DNA of 64,000 bases from the NCBI GenBank assembly GCA_900553895.1, contig USFB01000001.1:1-64000 (forward strand), in the 5' to 3' direction. This DNA comes from an uncultured bacterium. GTDB lineage: Bacteria; Cyanobacteriota; Vampirovibrionia; Gastranaerophilales; Gastranaerophilaceae. Within the stretch, counting starts at the first letter, position 1; each line of letters starts with the position of its first letter. A program made the position numbers and the translations under genes. The notes under the pieces are model-generated. The model had not been told where the DNA came from and made no database searches. It saw only the letters and a list, made by a program, of their open reading frames with translations. Below, piece by piece: positions 26,001-35,063 of this stretch.

Positions 26001-29000
26001 TTGATATTTCAGCTAGAATAGATGAAACTGTTGCCTCAAATTTGGAACAATATAAGGCTAAAATCGAAACTTTGTTCGATAATATCATTAAGAAGAATAA
26101 CGAACAATCTGATTATATTAAAGAACGCGTTTTAGGCTTAAATGATACTTTGGAAGCTACTTTAGCGACTCAAAACGAAAACGCTGAAAACAGATTAAAA
26201 GATATTGCCAACGAGATGAAAACGATAATTGATGGTAATATCGAAGTTACTTCTGCAGATTATGAGTCATTAAAAACAAAATTAGCTGATTTTACTGTTG
26301 AAATGTCTTCATTAAATAAGACTCTATCAGCAAATTTAAAACAGCAACTTGATGAAATTACAAAATTTGTTAATTCAAATTTAGAAGTACAAGGTCAAGA
26401 AAATGCAGAAAAATTTGAAGAAATTCAAAATGCGGTCACTACTCAAACTCAAAGATTAAATTCTCAAGTAGAAAATGTTTTAGCGACTGTAAAAAATGAT
26501 AATAGCAGTTTACAAGAAAATATCAGACAAAAACTGCAAGAAATCGGAAATACTTTCTCAATTGAGCTTACAAGTTTTGTAGATAAATCAGAAAATAATT
26601 TGATTCAAACTTCTGAAAGTTTGAAGAATATGCTTGAAACTCAGGCTGAAAACTCTGATACAAAATTAAATGACATTGCACAAGATTTATCAACAAAAAA
26701 TTCTGAAATGGTTGAAAACATTAAATCTCAACTTGATGAAATCGCAATGTTTGTAAATTCAGGCTTAGAAGTTCAAGCAAAACATGTAGAAACTAAATTT
26801 GAAGAAATTAGTAATAAAACTCAACAATTGGTTGAAAAACTAAATACAGTTGATAATACAAGTGCATCTACTTCGGAAGCATTGAATACTAAATTAGATG
26901 ATATTAAATCGGTTATATCATTAGAATTAAACCAAAATTTGGAAATAGTAGAAAATGATGTTGATGATTTGTCTCAAAAACTTGATGGTATAAAGAATGT
27001 ATTATCTGATGATTTGAAACAAAACTCAGATTTATTATCTAATAATATTTCTGAAAAGTTTAGTTCTGTAGTAAATAAATTAGACGTAGTGAATTCTGAT
27101 ATTAATTCTAGCGTGGAATTGAATTCTACAAAAATTCAGAACAAATTATCAAATGATATTGATAAATTACAAACGGATGTAAGTGGAAAATTAGAACAAA
27201 ATTCCGAAATTATTACTTGTCAAGTTGAATCACTAACACAAGAACTAGAACAGTTAAAAGCTGATATAAGTGCCGGTCTTCAACAGAATTCGGTGTTTGT
27301 TGCTAAAAATATAGAAACCTTGTTAAATAGTGTTACATCACATAAACTTGAAGAATTGAAGCTTATTGGAGAAGCAACACAGAATAAAACAAGTGATTTA
27401 AAAGTTGATTTTGCAAATAGTTTAACAGAAGAAGTTGAAGGTTTGTATGATAAGGTTCAAGCTTTGTTTGAAGCGACATCATTAAACTTCACAACAAATT
27501 TAAATAATGAAAACTCAAAGATACTGGAAGATTTAACAGCCAAAACTATTGAATTCAAAGCGTCATTTGAAGCTTTGAATGACAGATTGGATAAAGACGA
27601 AATTTCGCAAATGAATGTTTTCCAAGCTCAAGTAAAAGAACTTGGAGGAACTTTTAATACTTTGATTGAAGAAGCTAAGAGTGTTACGAAATCTGAAGTT
27701 TCAGCAATTTCAGAAACATTAATAAAAAATAGCAAAAACTTATTTGACGAAGTAGAACAAGCTATTGAAGATAAAATAACGACTTTGCTTGCAACAACAG
27801 CTGATATTTCGGCAGGAGAGCTCCAAACGATGGAAGCTTTTGCTAATCAAATTCTAAAACAAGTAGAGGTTAATAAACAGAATGTTGTTACTTGTAAAGA
27901 TTTGATTATTGAACTTGTTCAAAAAGAATGTGAATTAGTATCTGAAGATATTGAAAAAGAAACAGATGTTATAGTTAAAGATATAATTGAACAATTTAAT
28001 TTATTCAAAGGTATACAAAAAGACGAGTTGGATAAATTGACAGTTCATGTTGAAAGCTCAATTGAAGATTGTATATTCAATTATGTTAATGAACTCAAAT
28101 CTTATTTGGATATTAAGACTGATTCAACAATAATGAATCAAAAATTGGATAATATTCAGTCTGAATTAACTAATACTATTGATGATATGCTTTCAACAAT
28201 GAACAAATTCTTGGAAGCAAGTGTGTTCTCATCTGCTATGTCTGATTTAAGAACAGCTAATGAAATTTTAGTAAACTCAACAGCTGATAAACTAAATAAA
28301 CAAATTAATGATTTTGTTTTAGAAAACGTTACGAATAAGTTCGATGATAAATTAAATTTATTTGATAAAAAATTCACAGATACAATTGTTGATAAGTATG
28401 AAGAAATAAAGATGATTTCTTCTCAATATAATCAGTCTTTTGAAAATATTCAAACTTCTGTTGACGGAATTTTAAATGAATTTAAGTCTACAAAGAACGA
28501 AATTAATGCAACAATGCAAACTATAATGGATGGAATTAGTAATTCTATAAATTCATTAAATGTTAGCTTTGCAGATTTAAAAGAGCAAATATTGAATAAA
28601 TCGTTTGATGAAGCTTTCCAAACATCATTAAATAATCAAATTTCCGGTATTGAAAATCTTGTAAAAGAACAGTTTGGATATTTAGAAGATATCAGTGATT
28701 TGTGTTGCAACAATCTTCCTGAATTAACTGAAATGAATACTCTTGTTAAATATAGTATTCAACAATCAATTACAGATTTAACAAACAAGGTTGATGCTCA
28801 AGATATCAGCTGGAATGAAGAACTAACTAAACTTAAGTCTGATATTATTACTCAATTTTTAAATATTTTTAACCAAATTTCGTTTGTTGCGGAACAAGAA
28901 GAAATATTAGATTTTATTCAAGAAAAACATTCGGAATTAATAACAATTTTGAGTCATATTGTAACTACAATTGATAATGTTGATGCTGTAAAAGACAATG

Positions 29001-30037
29001 TCGCTGTAGTAGATAATAAAATTGACTCATTAAAAGAAGATATAGATTTAATTAATGAAAAAATTACTTCAATAATATCTTCTGATGGCAACATTGATTA
29101 TGTTTACAGTCTTCAAGATTTAGAATCTGATATTGCTAATTTAAGATTAATACTTAATGAAATGAAATCAAGTAATAATTCTAAGGAATTAGAAGAGCTT
29201 GTAACTTCAACTAATGATATTTATAAACTTGTTGAGTCTTTGAAAACTGAAATGCCAAAATTTGAGTATGATGAGTTCAAAAAAGATTTTGAAACATTGT
29301 CTGAAGATATCGTAAGCATTAGTACAAGAACAAATAAGCTTATTTTGGCGTCGGATGAATCTCATAAGTGTTTGCAAGATAATTTGCAAGAATTTAAGCT
29401 AGTAATTAATGATTTGGATGAAAGAACACGTAATTTTGCACACGAATCAGGTATTGACAGGCTTGATAATAAATTATGTGCAATTAATAACATGATTCAA
29501 AACGGTGCAAAAACTAATCAAGTATTTAATCAAGTATTTGAATATTTAGCAGAATGGGTTGATAAAGCCGGAGAACAAATTACTACAATTTCTGATAAGG
29601 TTGAAACGTTGGATGATATTGGTCAAATCAAGGTTATGCTGGAAGATTTGAAGGCAGAAGCGGAAGATAACACAGAAAGCACTGAATTAATAGAAGCTTT
29701 GAGCAATGTGTTTGAAAAACAAGCTAAACGTATATCATCATTGGAAGCTAAACTTGATAGAGTTATTGTCGAAACAACTATTAGTAATAAAAATTCAAAA
29801 ATCGACATGACTCCGTTTGAAAATACTTTGAATAGTTTCTTGGTTGCGATTGATGATAAAATGTCATCACAACAAGAGAAAATCAATTCTTTAGAGTCTA
29901 AACTTGAAGAAGTTATGACTAAAATTGACCCTAAAGATACTGCTCAACTAACTAAAAAAGTTGGCGGAATGGATAGACAAATCGCAAAATTAAATAAAAG
30001 TATCGAAAAAATAGCATCACATGTTGTTGAAAAGTAA
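23018..30037 (+). CDS. Giant coiled-coil protein, about 2,339 aa
   Basis: Almost the whole protein is predicted helical coiled coil. Heptad-like spacing of Leu/Ile/Val runs with Lys/Glu/Asp/Asn/Ser, very few Pro, Gly or Trp, and recurrent words such as LDDIK, QLDEI, NKLD and SLKTEM. There is no signal peptide with the chosen start, no ATPase head and no anchor, so it is not an SMC protein. The frame is open from 22910, but a sigma-70 promoter at 22953-22981 makes ATG 23018 (MAEINNF) the better start; ATG 22997 is possible. The last residues are KSIEKIASHVVEK. It overlaps the next gene by 17 nt. It could be a cytoskeletal, polar-organising or tether protein; function unknown. Confidence 0.8.
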   Translation: MAEINNFSEITENFDTIKTLLNSIRAQGILNTSDVDKLLAGINSKLEKINTEEDIDLIKIFLSELKQNLDERHSVLISKFGAIESLFSNLLKNSADTLKSSEVKELFDIVATNLSVFSREVVSQKETLTDITLRLDAMRSDDSQKKEIIKSVSLLKNDLENLKNGFDSIVLSLNENFKTLIKTLSNVDQSEAINKFGGQLDDIVNSSNTILSALQMMDKKNDQLEDALKGLASQDDVIGAKKWLSDLVAKNHELNDSINNLSDKYYKIDNLAEKIDASVSIIAGLKTVISENESQNSEKIMNELETLQASLKEVTTNQSFEDFKTSLEIVLKDISSGSINLQNALVDASSEIQKISTNLQALDINVNFQSLMSNLEKMEHDIKEHTDVVTDKISQLVEVNATRTLNEISNNTDSLISKLKDSHYTMTKLCEKNFNDVADDIANLKTVVSQIDENNVSANNAIFSNVTDRLAIFENSLKSSLEKQEDYVANSSSQLFEQIKNIKDLSGVIDYKLDASVIEVNNSKREFAELKSAVQDVLGLDFVNVVKDLKVDLYAVKQDLATAFENSTSEQSEKSANDLFGKYELLVSKLDNVEDTLKQAQTSALAALKPILDNISSSIMDVISYVSSQKELNTDSIDVKLANITEIVKDSNLNYVENVRDIVEVIRAQVENNLIQIQNENSNKIDSINSSISKNTESLKEEIKYSYNKLLEVQDNFDEIKETLNVNNITLSTNIGDIISSTDELKTDFEVKLATLKNSLLEKISDFKQEFTCENADKISEIKFTTENLHTKSLQNSQELIGQFKGEIAQIIGTLKLNVEELAEQLSNTTLKVEGGNREIVNFIKNDFCAEIDNSVSTLKSDLSDFSADMQNYADSITSGFDDLKNSVDSMSEKTTSSLTSTLAKILDNFVSLKGVLNSFNESNMQNFKDSVDKITEDFTNLKDRLESVDKNVDEDLTRQFNLIETNFEELSNSITELFARSDNELSFKIENGLVDISARIDETVASNLEQYKAKIETLFDNIIKKNNEQSDYIKERVLGLNDTLEATLATQNENAENRLKDIANEMKTIIDGNIEVTSADYESLKTKLADFTVEMSSLNKTLSANLKQQLDEITKFVNSNLEVQGQENAEKFEEIQNAVTTQTQRLNSQVENVLATVKNDNSSLQENIRQKLQEIGNTFSIELTSFVDKSENNLIQTSESLKNMLETQAENSDTKLNDIAQDLSTKNSEMVENIKSQLDEIAMFVNSGLEVQAKHVETKFEEISNKTQQLVEKLNTVDNTSASTSEALNTKLDDIKSVISLELNQNLEIVENDVDDLSQKLDGIKNVLSDDLKQNSDLLSNNISEKFSSVVNKLDVVNSDINSSVELNSTKIQNKLSNDIDKLQTDVSGKLEQNSEIITCQVESLTQELEQLKADISAGLQQNSVFVAKNIETLLNSVTSHKLEELKLIGEATQNKTSDLKVDFANSLTEEVEGLYDKVQALFEATSLNFTTNLNNENSKILEDLTAKTIEFKASFEALNDRLDKDEISQMNVFQAQVKELGGTFNTLIEEAKSVTKSEVSAISETLIKNSKNLFDEVEQAIEDKITTLLATTADISAGELQTMEAFANQILKQVEVNKQNVVTCKDLIIELVQKECELVSEDIEKETDVIVKDIIEQFNLFKGIQKDELDKLTVHVESSIEDCIFNYVNELKSYLDIKTDSTIMNQKLDNIQSELTNTIDDMLSTMNKFLEASVFSSAMSDLRTANEILVNSTADKLNKQINDFVLENVTNKFDDKLNLFDKKFTDTIVDKYEEIKMISSQYNQSFENIQTSVDGILNEFKSTKNEINATMQTIMDGISNSINSLNVSFADLKEQILNKSFDEAFQTSLNNQISGIENLVKEQFGYLEDISDLCCNNLPELTEMNTLVKYSIQQSITDLTNKVDAQDISWNEELTKLKSDIITQFLNIFNQISFVAEQEEILDFIQEKHSELITILSHIVTTIDNVDAVKDNVAVVDNKIDSLKEDIDLINEKITSIISSDGNIDYVYSLQDLESDIANLRLILNEMKSSNNSKELEELVTSTNDIYKLVESLKTEMPKFEYDEFKKDFETLSEDIVSISTRTNKLILASDESHKCLQDNLQEFKLVINDLDERTRNFAHESGIDRLDNKLCAINNMIQNGAKTNQVFNQVFEYLAEWVDKAGEQITTISDKVETLDDIGQIKVMLEDLKAEAEDNTESTELIEALSNVFEKQAKRISSLEAKLDRVIVETTISNKNSKIDMTPFENTLNSFLVAIDDKMSSQQEKINSLESKLEEVMTKIDPKDTAQLTKKVGGMDRQIAKLNKSIEKIASHVVEK

Positions 30038-31412
30038 TTTAGATAATTTGAATAAACTTGTAAAAAAGGAGAATGTTCTAACAAGTTTGGAAGAAAGATA
30101 TTGCTATGCGCAAGATTCTACCAACTCTCGAGTGGAACATAAACTTCCTGATGCAGTTGTTTTTGTTGAAACGGTAGAAGAAGTTCAAAAAGTTTTAAAA
30201 TATGCAAATGAACATAAAATTCCTATAATTTGTCGTGGTGCAGGCACAAATATGGTTGGGGCTTGCGTTTGTGATTTTGGTGGAATTGTTTTGAATTTTT
30301 CAAGAATGAACAAAATCTTAGATTTTAACCCGACAAATATGACTATGAGAGTTCAGCCGGGAGTTGTTTTGGATGAAATTAAAAAACTGGCTGAAACTGA
30401 AAATCTTTTCTATCCGCCTGACCCTTCAAACTTTAGAGTTTCTACGATTGGCGGAAGTATTGCTCAATCTTCAGGCGGAGCAAAATCTTTCAAGTATGGA
30501 ACGACTAAAGATTATATTCTAAATTTAAAAGTGGTTTTGGCTGACGGAACAATTATGACATTGGGCGCAAATACAATAAAAGATGCTGTCGGCTATCACT
30601 TAAATCAGTTGATGGTAGGAAGCGAGGGAACTTTAGCAGTTGTAGTTGAAGCTGAATTAAAACTTATTCCAAAACCTGAAATAACAAGAGTTGTAACGGC
30701 TTATTTTGATAAAATTGAAAATGCGACTTCTGCCGTTACGGAAATCATGCGCGCAAGTGTATTTCCAGCAACAATTGATTTTATGGATAATAATTCTATT
30801 GTTACTGTAGAAAAATTTTATCCTTGCGGATTAGATACAACTAAAAATGCTATGCTTTTGATTGAATTGGACGGTTTTGAATCTTCTATGCCGACTCAGC
30901 AAGAAAGAGTTGAAATGGCTTTAAATAAAGCTGGGGCAAGCAAGGTTGAAACAAAAATCACATTAGAAGAACAAGAAGCTGTTTGGACGGCAAGACGTGC
31001 TAGCTTTGCTGCTACTACAAAACTTGCACCCGATGTTGTTTCTGACGATATAATCGTACCGCGTGATAAATTGGCACAAATGGTCGTAGGCGCAAAGGAA
31101 ATTTGTGAAAAATATCATCTTCAAGTTTGTGTTGTCGGACATGTGGGTGATGGCAATATTCATCCGCAGGTGGCTTTAAATTTAGAAAACGACGATGAAT
31201 TTAAAAATTATATTAATGCTAAAACCGAAATGTATGAGCTTGCAACTTCTTTGGGTGGAACAATTTCAGCAGAGCATGGAGTTGGAATCGAAAAAATTTC
31301 TTATATAAAAAATACGGTGGATGAGAAAGCTCTTGATTATATGAAAAAAGTCAAAAAGCTTTTCGACCCGAATAACATATTAAATACGGGAAAAATTTTT
31401 AAATTGGATTAA
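30021..31412 (+). CDS. glcD: FAD-binding 2-hydroxyacid oxidase, GlcD family
   Basis: The 463-aa protein is of the GlcD/D-lactate dehydrogenase family (oxidises glycolate, D-lactate or a related 2-hydroxy acid). The FAD_binding_4 domain covers about residues 40-220, with IICRGAGTNMVGACV and STIGGSIAQSSGGAKSFKYG, then AVGYHLNQLMVGSEGTLAVV. The C-terminal oxidase domain has VCVVGHVGDGNIHPQVALN and SAEHGVGIEKI, including metal-binding His residues. No glcE/glcF or lactate permease is adjacent, so the substrate is open. The 17-nt overlap with the giant gene suggests co-translation. Confidence 0.88.
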   Translation: MLLKSNLDNLNKLVKKENVLTSLEERYCYAQDSTNSRVEHKLPDAVVFVETVEEVQKVLKYANEHKIPIICRGAGTNMVGACVCDFGGIVLNFSRMNKILDFNPTNMTMRVQPGVVLDEIKKLAETENLFYPPDPSNFRVSTIGGSIAQSSGGAKSFKYGTTKDYILNLKVVLADGTIMTLGANTIKDAVGYHLNQLMVGSEGTLAVVVEAELKLIPKPEITRVVTAYFDKIENATSAVTEIMRASVFPATIDFMDNNSIVTVEKFYPCGLDTTKNAMLLIELDGFESSMPTQQERVEMALNKAGASKVETKITLEEQEAVWTARRASFAATTKLAPDVVSDDIIVPRDKLAQMVVGAKEICEKYHLQVCVVGHVGDGNIHPQVALNLENDDEFKNYINAKTEMYELATSLGGTISAEHGVGIEKISYIKNTVDEKALDYMKKVKKLFDPNNILNTGKIFKLD

Positions 31413-31427
31413 GATAAAGGAGAGTGT

Positions 31428-31745
31428 ATGGATATTATCGTAATTAATTGTACTGTACCAAACAAAAAAATCGCAAAAGATATTACTAAAATCTTGATGA
31501 AACATAAACTTGCAGCATGCGTTAGTATGGTTGACAAAGTTCAATCTGTGTTTTCATGGGATGGTGAAGTTTGTGAAGAAAAAGAAATTCTTATGATGAT
31601 TAAAACAAGAAGAGCAAACTATGGCAAAATTAAGCTTGTTATTGAAGATTTGCACCCTTATACAGTGCCTGAAATTATTGCTTTACCGATTGTTGATTGT
31701 AGTGAAGATTATTTGAAATGGTTAGTGAAAGAAACAGAATCTTAA
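31428..31745 (+). CDS. cutA: Divalent-cation tolerance protein CutA
   Basis: The 105-aa protein is normal length for CutA1, a trimeric ferredoxin-like-fold protein. Signatures are the first strand, LAACVSMVDKVQSVFSWDG, EEKEILMMIKTRR and HPYTVPEIIALPI. Its ancestral role in metal tolerance is debated. AAGGAGAG precedes the ATG. It overlaps the next gene by 28 nt. Confidence 0.95.
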   Translation: MDIIVINCTVPNKKIAKDITKILMKHKLAACVSMVDKVQSVFSWDGEVCEEKEILMMIKTRRANYGKIKLVIEDLHPYTVPEIIALPIVDCSEDYLKWLVKETES

Positions 31746-32503
31746 GACTAAAAGAATATTTTGAGTCTTTAGGGATAGAAGTTAATATTGGAAAAAATAA
31801 AGCCCGAGGAAACAAGGGCTTTTTTAGAGGTACAAATAACGGTGCTTATCGTATTGATATTTCTAAAAATATCGGCGAAGAAGAAACCTTGTCTGTACTT
31901 TTGCATGAATTCGCTCATTTTGTGCATTTTAAATATGATAAAACCTTGAGTTCACTAGATTTTGTGTTTGATAACATAACAGATATGATGAACGAAGAGC
32001 TTGTTAATGTAACTGTCAAAAAAATTCCAAAAACTGAAGCTAAAGTGTTATTTGACAAAAAGGATAAACTAGCTTCTGAAATTAAAAAAATGGCAAAACA
32101 AATCAAGCAAACATATCCTGATTTTAAATTATCTGCGCCATACAAGAAATTTGAAAGACATTTTAGTTTGCCTGTTAAATATTTACTAAAATATGATCGA
32201 ATTAATTTTAATAATACAATTTATTCAGTGGAAAATTTAGACAAAGATTTTTACGAATTAAGTGATGAAGAAATTTTGTATGTAAAAATTAAATCAAAGC
32301 AAAGGATGATTGGTCGAATTAACGCCAGAATTTCCAAACTAAACCGTTATTATAATAATCCGACAGAACTTTTTGCAAGATTTATTGAGTTATTTTATTC
32401 TGATAAGAATAGCGCGGAGTTAATAGCTCCAAATGTTTGTAAACTCTTTAATTTTAGTAATATTAAAGAATTTAAGAGATTAGAAACAATATTATTTTCA
32501 TAA
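31718..32503 (+). CDS. Putative zinc metallopeptidase-like protein (HExxH)
   Basis: The 261-aa protein contains VLLHEFAHFVHF near residue 66, an HExxH zincin motif, preceded by GAYRIDISKNIGEEETLS. The rest is helical and lysine-rich with no second obvious zinc ligand, and no signal peptide. Near the end, NPTELFARFIELFYS could supply the glutamate or structural helix found in ImmA/IrrE-type or phage-type zincins. The start ATG 31718 lies inside cutA, overlapping by 28 nt, so it is likely coupled. Substrate unknown; an ICE/phage ImmA-like role cannot be excluded but no repressor is nearby. Confidence 0.65.
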   Translation: MVSERNRILRLKEYFESLGIEVNIGKNKARGNKGFFRGTNNGAYRIDISKNIGEEETLSVLLHEFAHFVHFKYDKTLSSLDFVFDNITDMMNEELVNVTVKKIPKTEAKVLFDKKDKLASEIKKMAKQIKQTYPDFKLSAPYKKFERHFSLPVKYLLKYDRINFNNTIYSVENLDKDFYELSDEEILYVKIKSKQRMIGRINARISKLNRYYNNPTELFARFIELFYSDKNSAELIAPNVCKLFNFSNIKEFKRLETILFS

Positions 32504-32563
32504 ATATTTACTTTATTTTTTTGAAAATTTTATATATAATACATTCAGAAAGAGAATGAGTAA

Positions 32564-33343
32564 ATGATAACAAATTTTAATAGTAAGACATCCAGAAAAG
32601 ATGATGCAAAATTATTAGCATGGATAGTTTTTGGTTTTTTGATTGTTGCTTGGTTGTGTACTCCTCCGGGAAATAAATTCCTACAAATTTGTTTTTGGGG
32701 CAATAATACACAGTTATTCATGTCGAAATTAATTCACAATTCTGATAATACGGAATATAAATTTCATAGAAATAATGCAGTATATTTAGCTAAAATGTAT
32801 TCTAATAAGAAAAAAGCTTTAGATGAAATGAATAACGCGATTCAAACGCTTCCGACATACGCATCTGATTCAGAACTAAAAAAACTATATAAGGATAGAG
32901 CTGAAATACGTTTAATGGCAGGTGATTATAAAGGTGCGTTGAATGATTTTATAAATTCCGGTGATATTCAATTTAATGATAATTTGAAAGTAGCAATGCT
33001 CTTTAAAGAACAAGGTAATTATAGAGAAGCTCTTTCTTATTGTAATAGCATTTTAGATGTTGACGCGACTGCCTATGCAGGCTTTGCTTGCCTATCTGAT
33101 TTATATGAAAGTATCGGAAGGTATGATGTTGCATTAAATGTCTGGAATTTAGCTATTGATAGACGTCCTAACAATCCAAAATCATTTATTGATAGAGCTA
33201 AAATTAAGAAGAAAATTGGAGATATAAGTGGTTATACCCAAGATATTGAGAAAGCAAAAGAATTTTCTCCTACCATAGATCTTGAAGAATCGATTACTTA
33301 TGATGCGCTTCATCCTAAAATGTTGACATTGACTATTAATTAA
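32564..33343 (+). CDS. Membrane-anchored TPR protein
   Basis: The 259-aa protein has one N-terminal membrane helix (about residues 19-38, LLAWIVFGFLIVAWLC). A tetratricopeptide-like domain follows, with repeats around residues 65-95, 115-150 (YKGALNDFINSGDI), 150-180 (YREALSYCNSILDVD) and 185-225 (YDVALNVWNLAIDRRPNNPK). TPR domains bind partner proteins, here on the outer face of the inner membrane or in the cytosol depending on topology. The partner is unknown. Confidence 0.78.
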   Translation: MITNFNSKTSRKDDAKLLAWIVFGFLIVAWLCTPPGNKFLQICFWGNNTQLFMSKLIHNSDNTEYKFHRNNAVYLAKMYSNKKKALDEMNNAIQTLPTYASDSELKKLYKDRAEIRLMAGDYKGALNDFINSGDIQFNDNLKVAMLFKEQGNYREALSYCNSILDVDATAYAGFACLSDLYESIGRYDVALNVWNLAIDRRPNNPKSFIDRAKIKKKIGDISGYTQDIEKAKEFSPTIDLEESITYDALHPKMLTLTIN

Positions 33344-33440
33344 ATCTTAATATTAAATTTACATTATATTTCTACTTACACATTTTGTTTGGGGTACAAT
33401 AGGTATTGAAACAATTTGACTTGAGGTGAAATATTATAAA

Positions 33441-35063
33441 ATGAAATACTCCGAATATTCCGTTGTAATAGTAGGGAGCGGTGCAGCTGGATTATATTCT
33501 GCTTTAAAAATATCCCAACAAATAAATTTGCCTGACGGCATACTACTTTTGACAAAATCTACTTTAGGTGAAAGTAATTCAAAATACGCTCAAGGAGGTA
33601 TCGTTGGTGTAATTCATCAAAACCCTGAAGATAATGTGCAATCACATGTTCAAGATACATTAAAAGCTGGAGCAGGCTTAAGTGAAGAAAAAACGGTTGA
33701 ATATATTTCAGAAGCATCAGATGAAGTTATTAATGATTTAATTGAAAATGGTGTAAAATTCGATAAGAATACTGATGGCAAATTAACTTTTACTTTGGAA
33801 GCCGCTCATAGTATAAGAAGAATTCTTCATTCAGGCGGAGATGCTACGGGTAAAGGAATTACAGATGCTTTAGCGCAAGATGTAATTAATGATAGTAACA
33901 TTACAGTTATGGAAAATGCTATGGCTGTCGAACTTCTTGTGGATTCTGATAAAGAATGTAAAGGTATCATCATTTATAATGAATTAACAGGTGAACATGA
34001 AATTGTTTACACTTCTGCACTTGTCCTTGCAACTGGCGGTGTCGGTCAGGTTTATAAATTTACAACAAACCCTGATGGCGCAACTGGTGATGGCGTAGAT
34101 ATTGCATATAACGCGGGTGCAATTATTCAAGATATGGAATTCATTCAATTCCACCCGACCGCTTTAGCTCTTAGCCCTACAAGCAAAGACAGGTTCTTGA
34201 TTTCAGAAGCTGTTAGAGGCGAAGGCGCAAAGCTCATAAATAAGGAAGGTAAAGAATTCATGTCACAATATCACGATAAGCGTGAACTTGCACCTCGCGA
34301 TATTGTTACCCGTGCTATTTATTCAGAAATGGCAAAAGAACATTCTTTTAATGTGTTCTTAAACGCTTCTATGATAGACCATACAAAATTATTTAAGCGT
34401 TTTCCTACAATTTCTAAACGCTGTGATGAAAAAGGTATAGATATCTCACACAATCCTATTCCTGTAGCTCCTGCAGCTCACTACACAATGGGCGGAATTA
34501 AGGCCACTGTAGAAGGCAGAACATCATTAAAAGGGTTATATGCTATTGGTGAAGTTGCTTCAACAGGTTTGCACGGTGCAAACAGGCTTGCAAGTAATTC
34601 GCTTTTAGAATGTGTAGTTTGTGCTTATGAGCTTGCAGACTATTTATCATTTGCAAACTTAAGTACACCTAAAAAAATTGATGATTCAATTCGTGAGGTG
34701 ATTGAAACATATTCTTCACCATTAAGTGAAGTTGATTATGATATCCCAACTTTAAAACAAAATCTGAAAAATTTGATGTGGAATAAAGTTGGCATTGTTA
34801 GAAATGAAAAAGATTTATTAGAAGCAAAAGCAGAAATAGATAAGATGAAATCAGAATTTAAGCGTACAAGAAAATGCTTAAACCAAGATGAATACGAATA
34901 CAGAAACATGCTTACAGTTGCCGGTTTAATTGTAGGGGGTGCTATTTCAAGAAAAGAATCAAGAGGTGCACACTCAAGAGCTGACTATAAGCAAACTGAC
35001 AGTGTTGCTAAACACTCAAATATTATGAAAAGTGAAGAAAGAGAGTTAGTTTATGTTAAATAA
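33441..35063 (+). CDS. nadB: L-aspartate oxidase
   Basis: The 540-aa FAD enzyme oxidises L-aspartate to iminoaspartate, the first step of de novo NAD synthesis. Signatures are VVIVGSGAAGLYSALKIS (FAD binding), SKYAQGGIVGV, ARYHSIRR-type HSIRRILHSGGDATGKGI, EFIQFHPTAL and VAPAAHYTMGGI. The C-terminal helical domain is complete. AGGTGA (33424-33429) favours ATG 33441 over the in-frame GTG at 33426. It overlaps nadC by 11 nt. nadA is not in the window. Confidence 0.95.
   Translation: MKYSEYSVVIVGSGAAGLYSALKISQQINLPDGILLLTKSTLGESNSKYAQGGIVGVIHQNPEDNVQSHVQDTLKAGAGLSEEKTVEYISEASDEVINDLIENGVKFDKNTDGKLTFTLEAAHSIRRILHSGGDATGKGITDALAQDVINDSNITVMENAMAVELLVDSDKECKGIIIYNELTGEHEIVYTSALVLATGGVGQVYKFTTNPDGATGDGVDIAYNAGAIIQDMEFIQFHPTALALSPTSKDRFLISEAVRGEGAKLINKEGKEFMSQYHDKRELAPRDIVTRAIYSEMAKEHSFNVFLNASMIDHTKLFKRFPTISKRCDEKGIDISHNPIPVAPAAHYTMGGIKATVEGRTSLKGLYAIGEVASTGLHGANRLASNSLLECVVCAYELADYLSFANLSTPKKIDDSIREVIETYSSPLSEVDYDIPTLKQNLKNLMWNKVGIVRNEKDLLEAKAEIDKMKSEFKRTRKCLNQDEYEYRNMLTVAGLIVGGAISRKESRGAHSRADYKQTDSVAKHSNIMKSEERELVYVK

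Noticed and set aside
23018..30037. Giant protein as phage tape measure or SMC ATPase
   Set aside because: No phage genes surround it, and no Walker A, signature or hinge motif is present.
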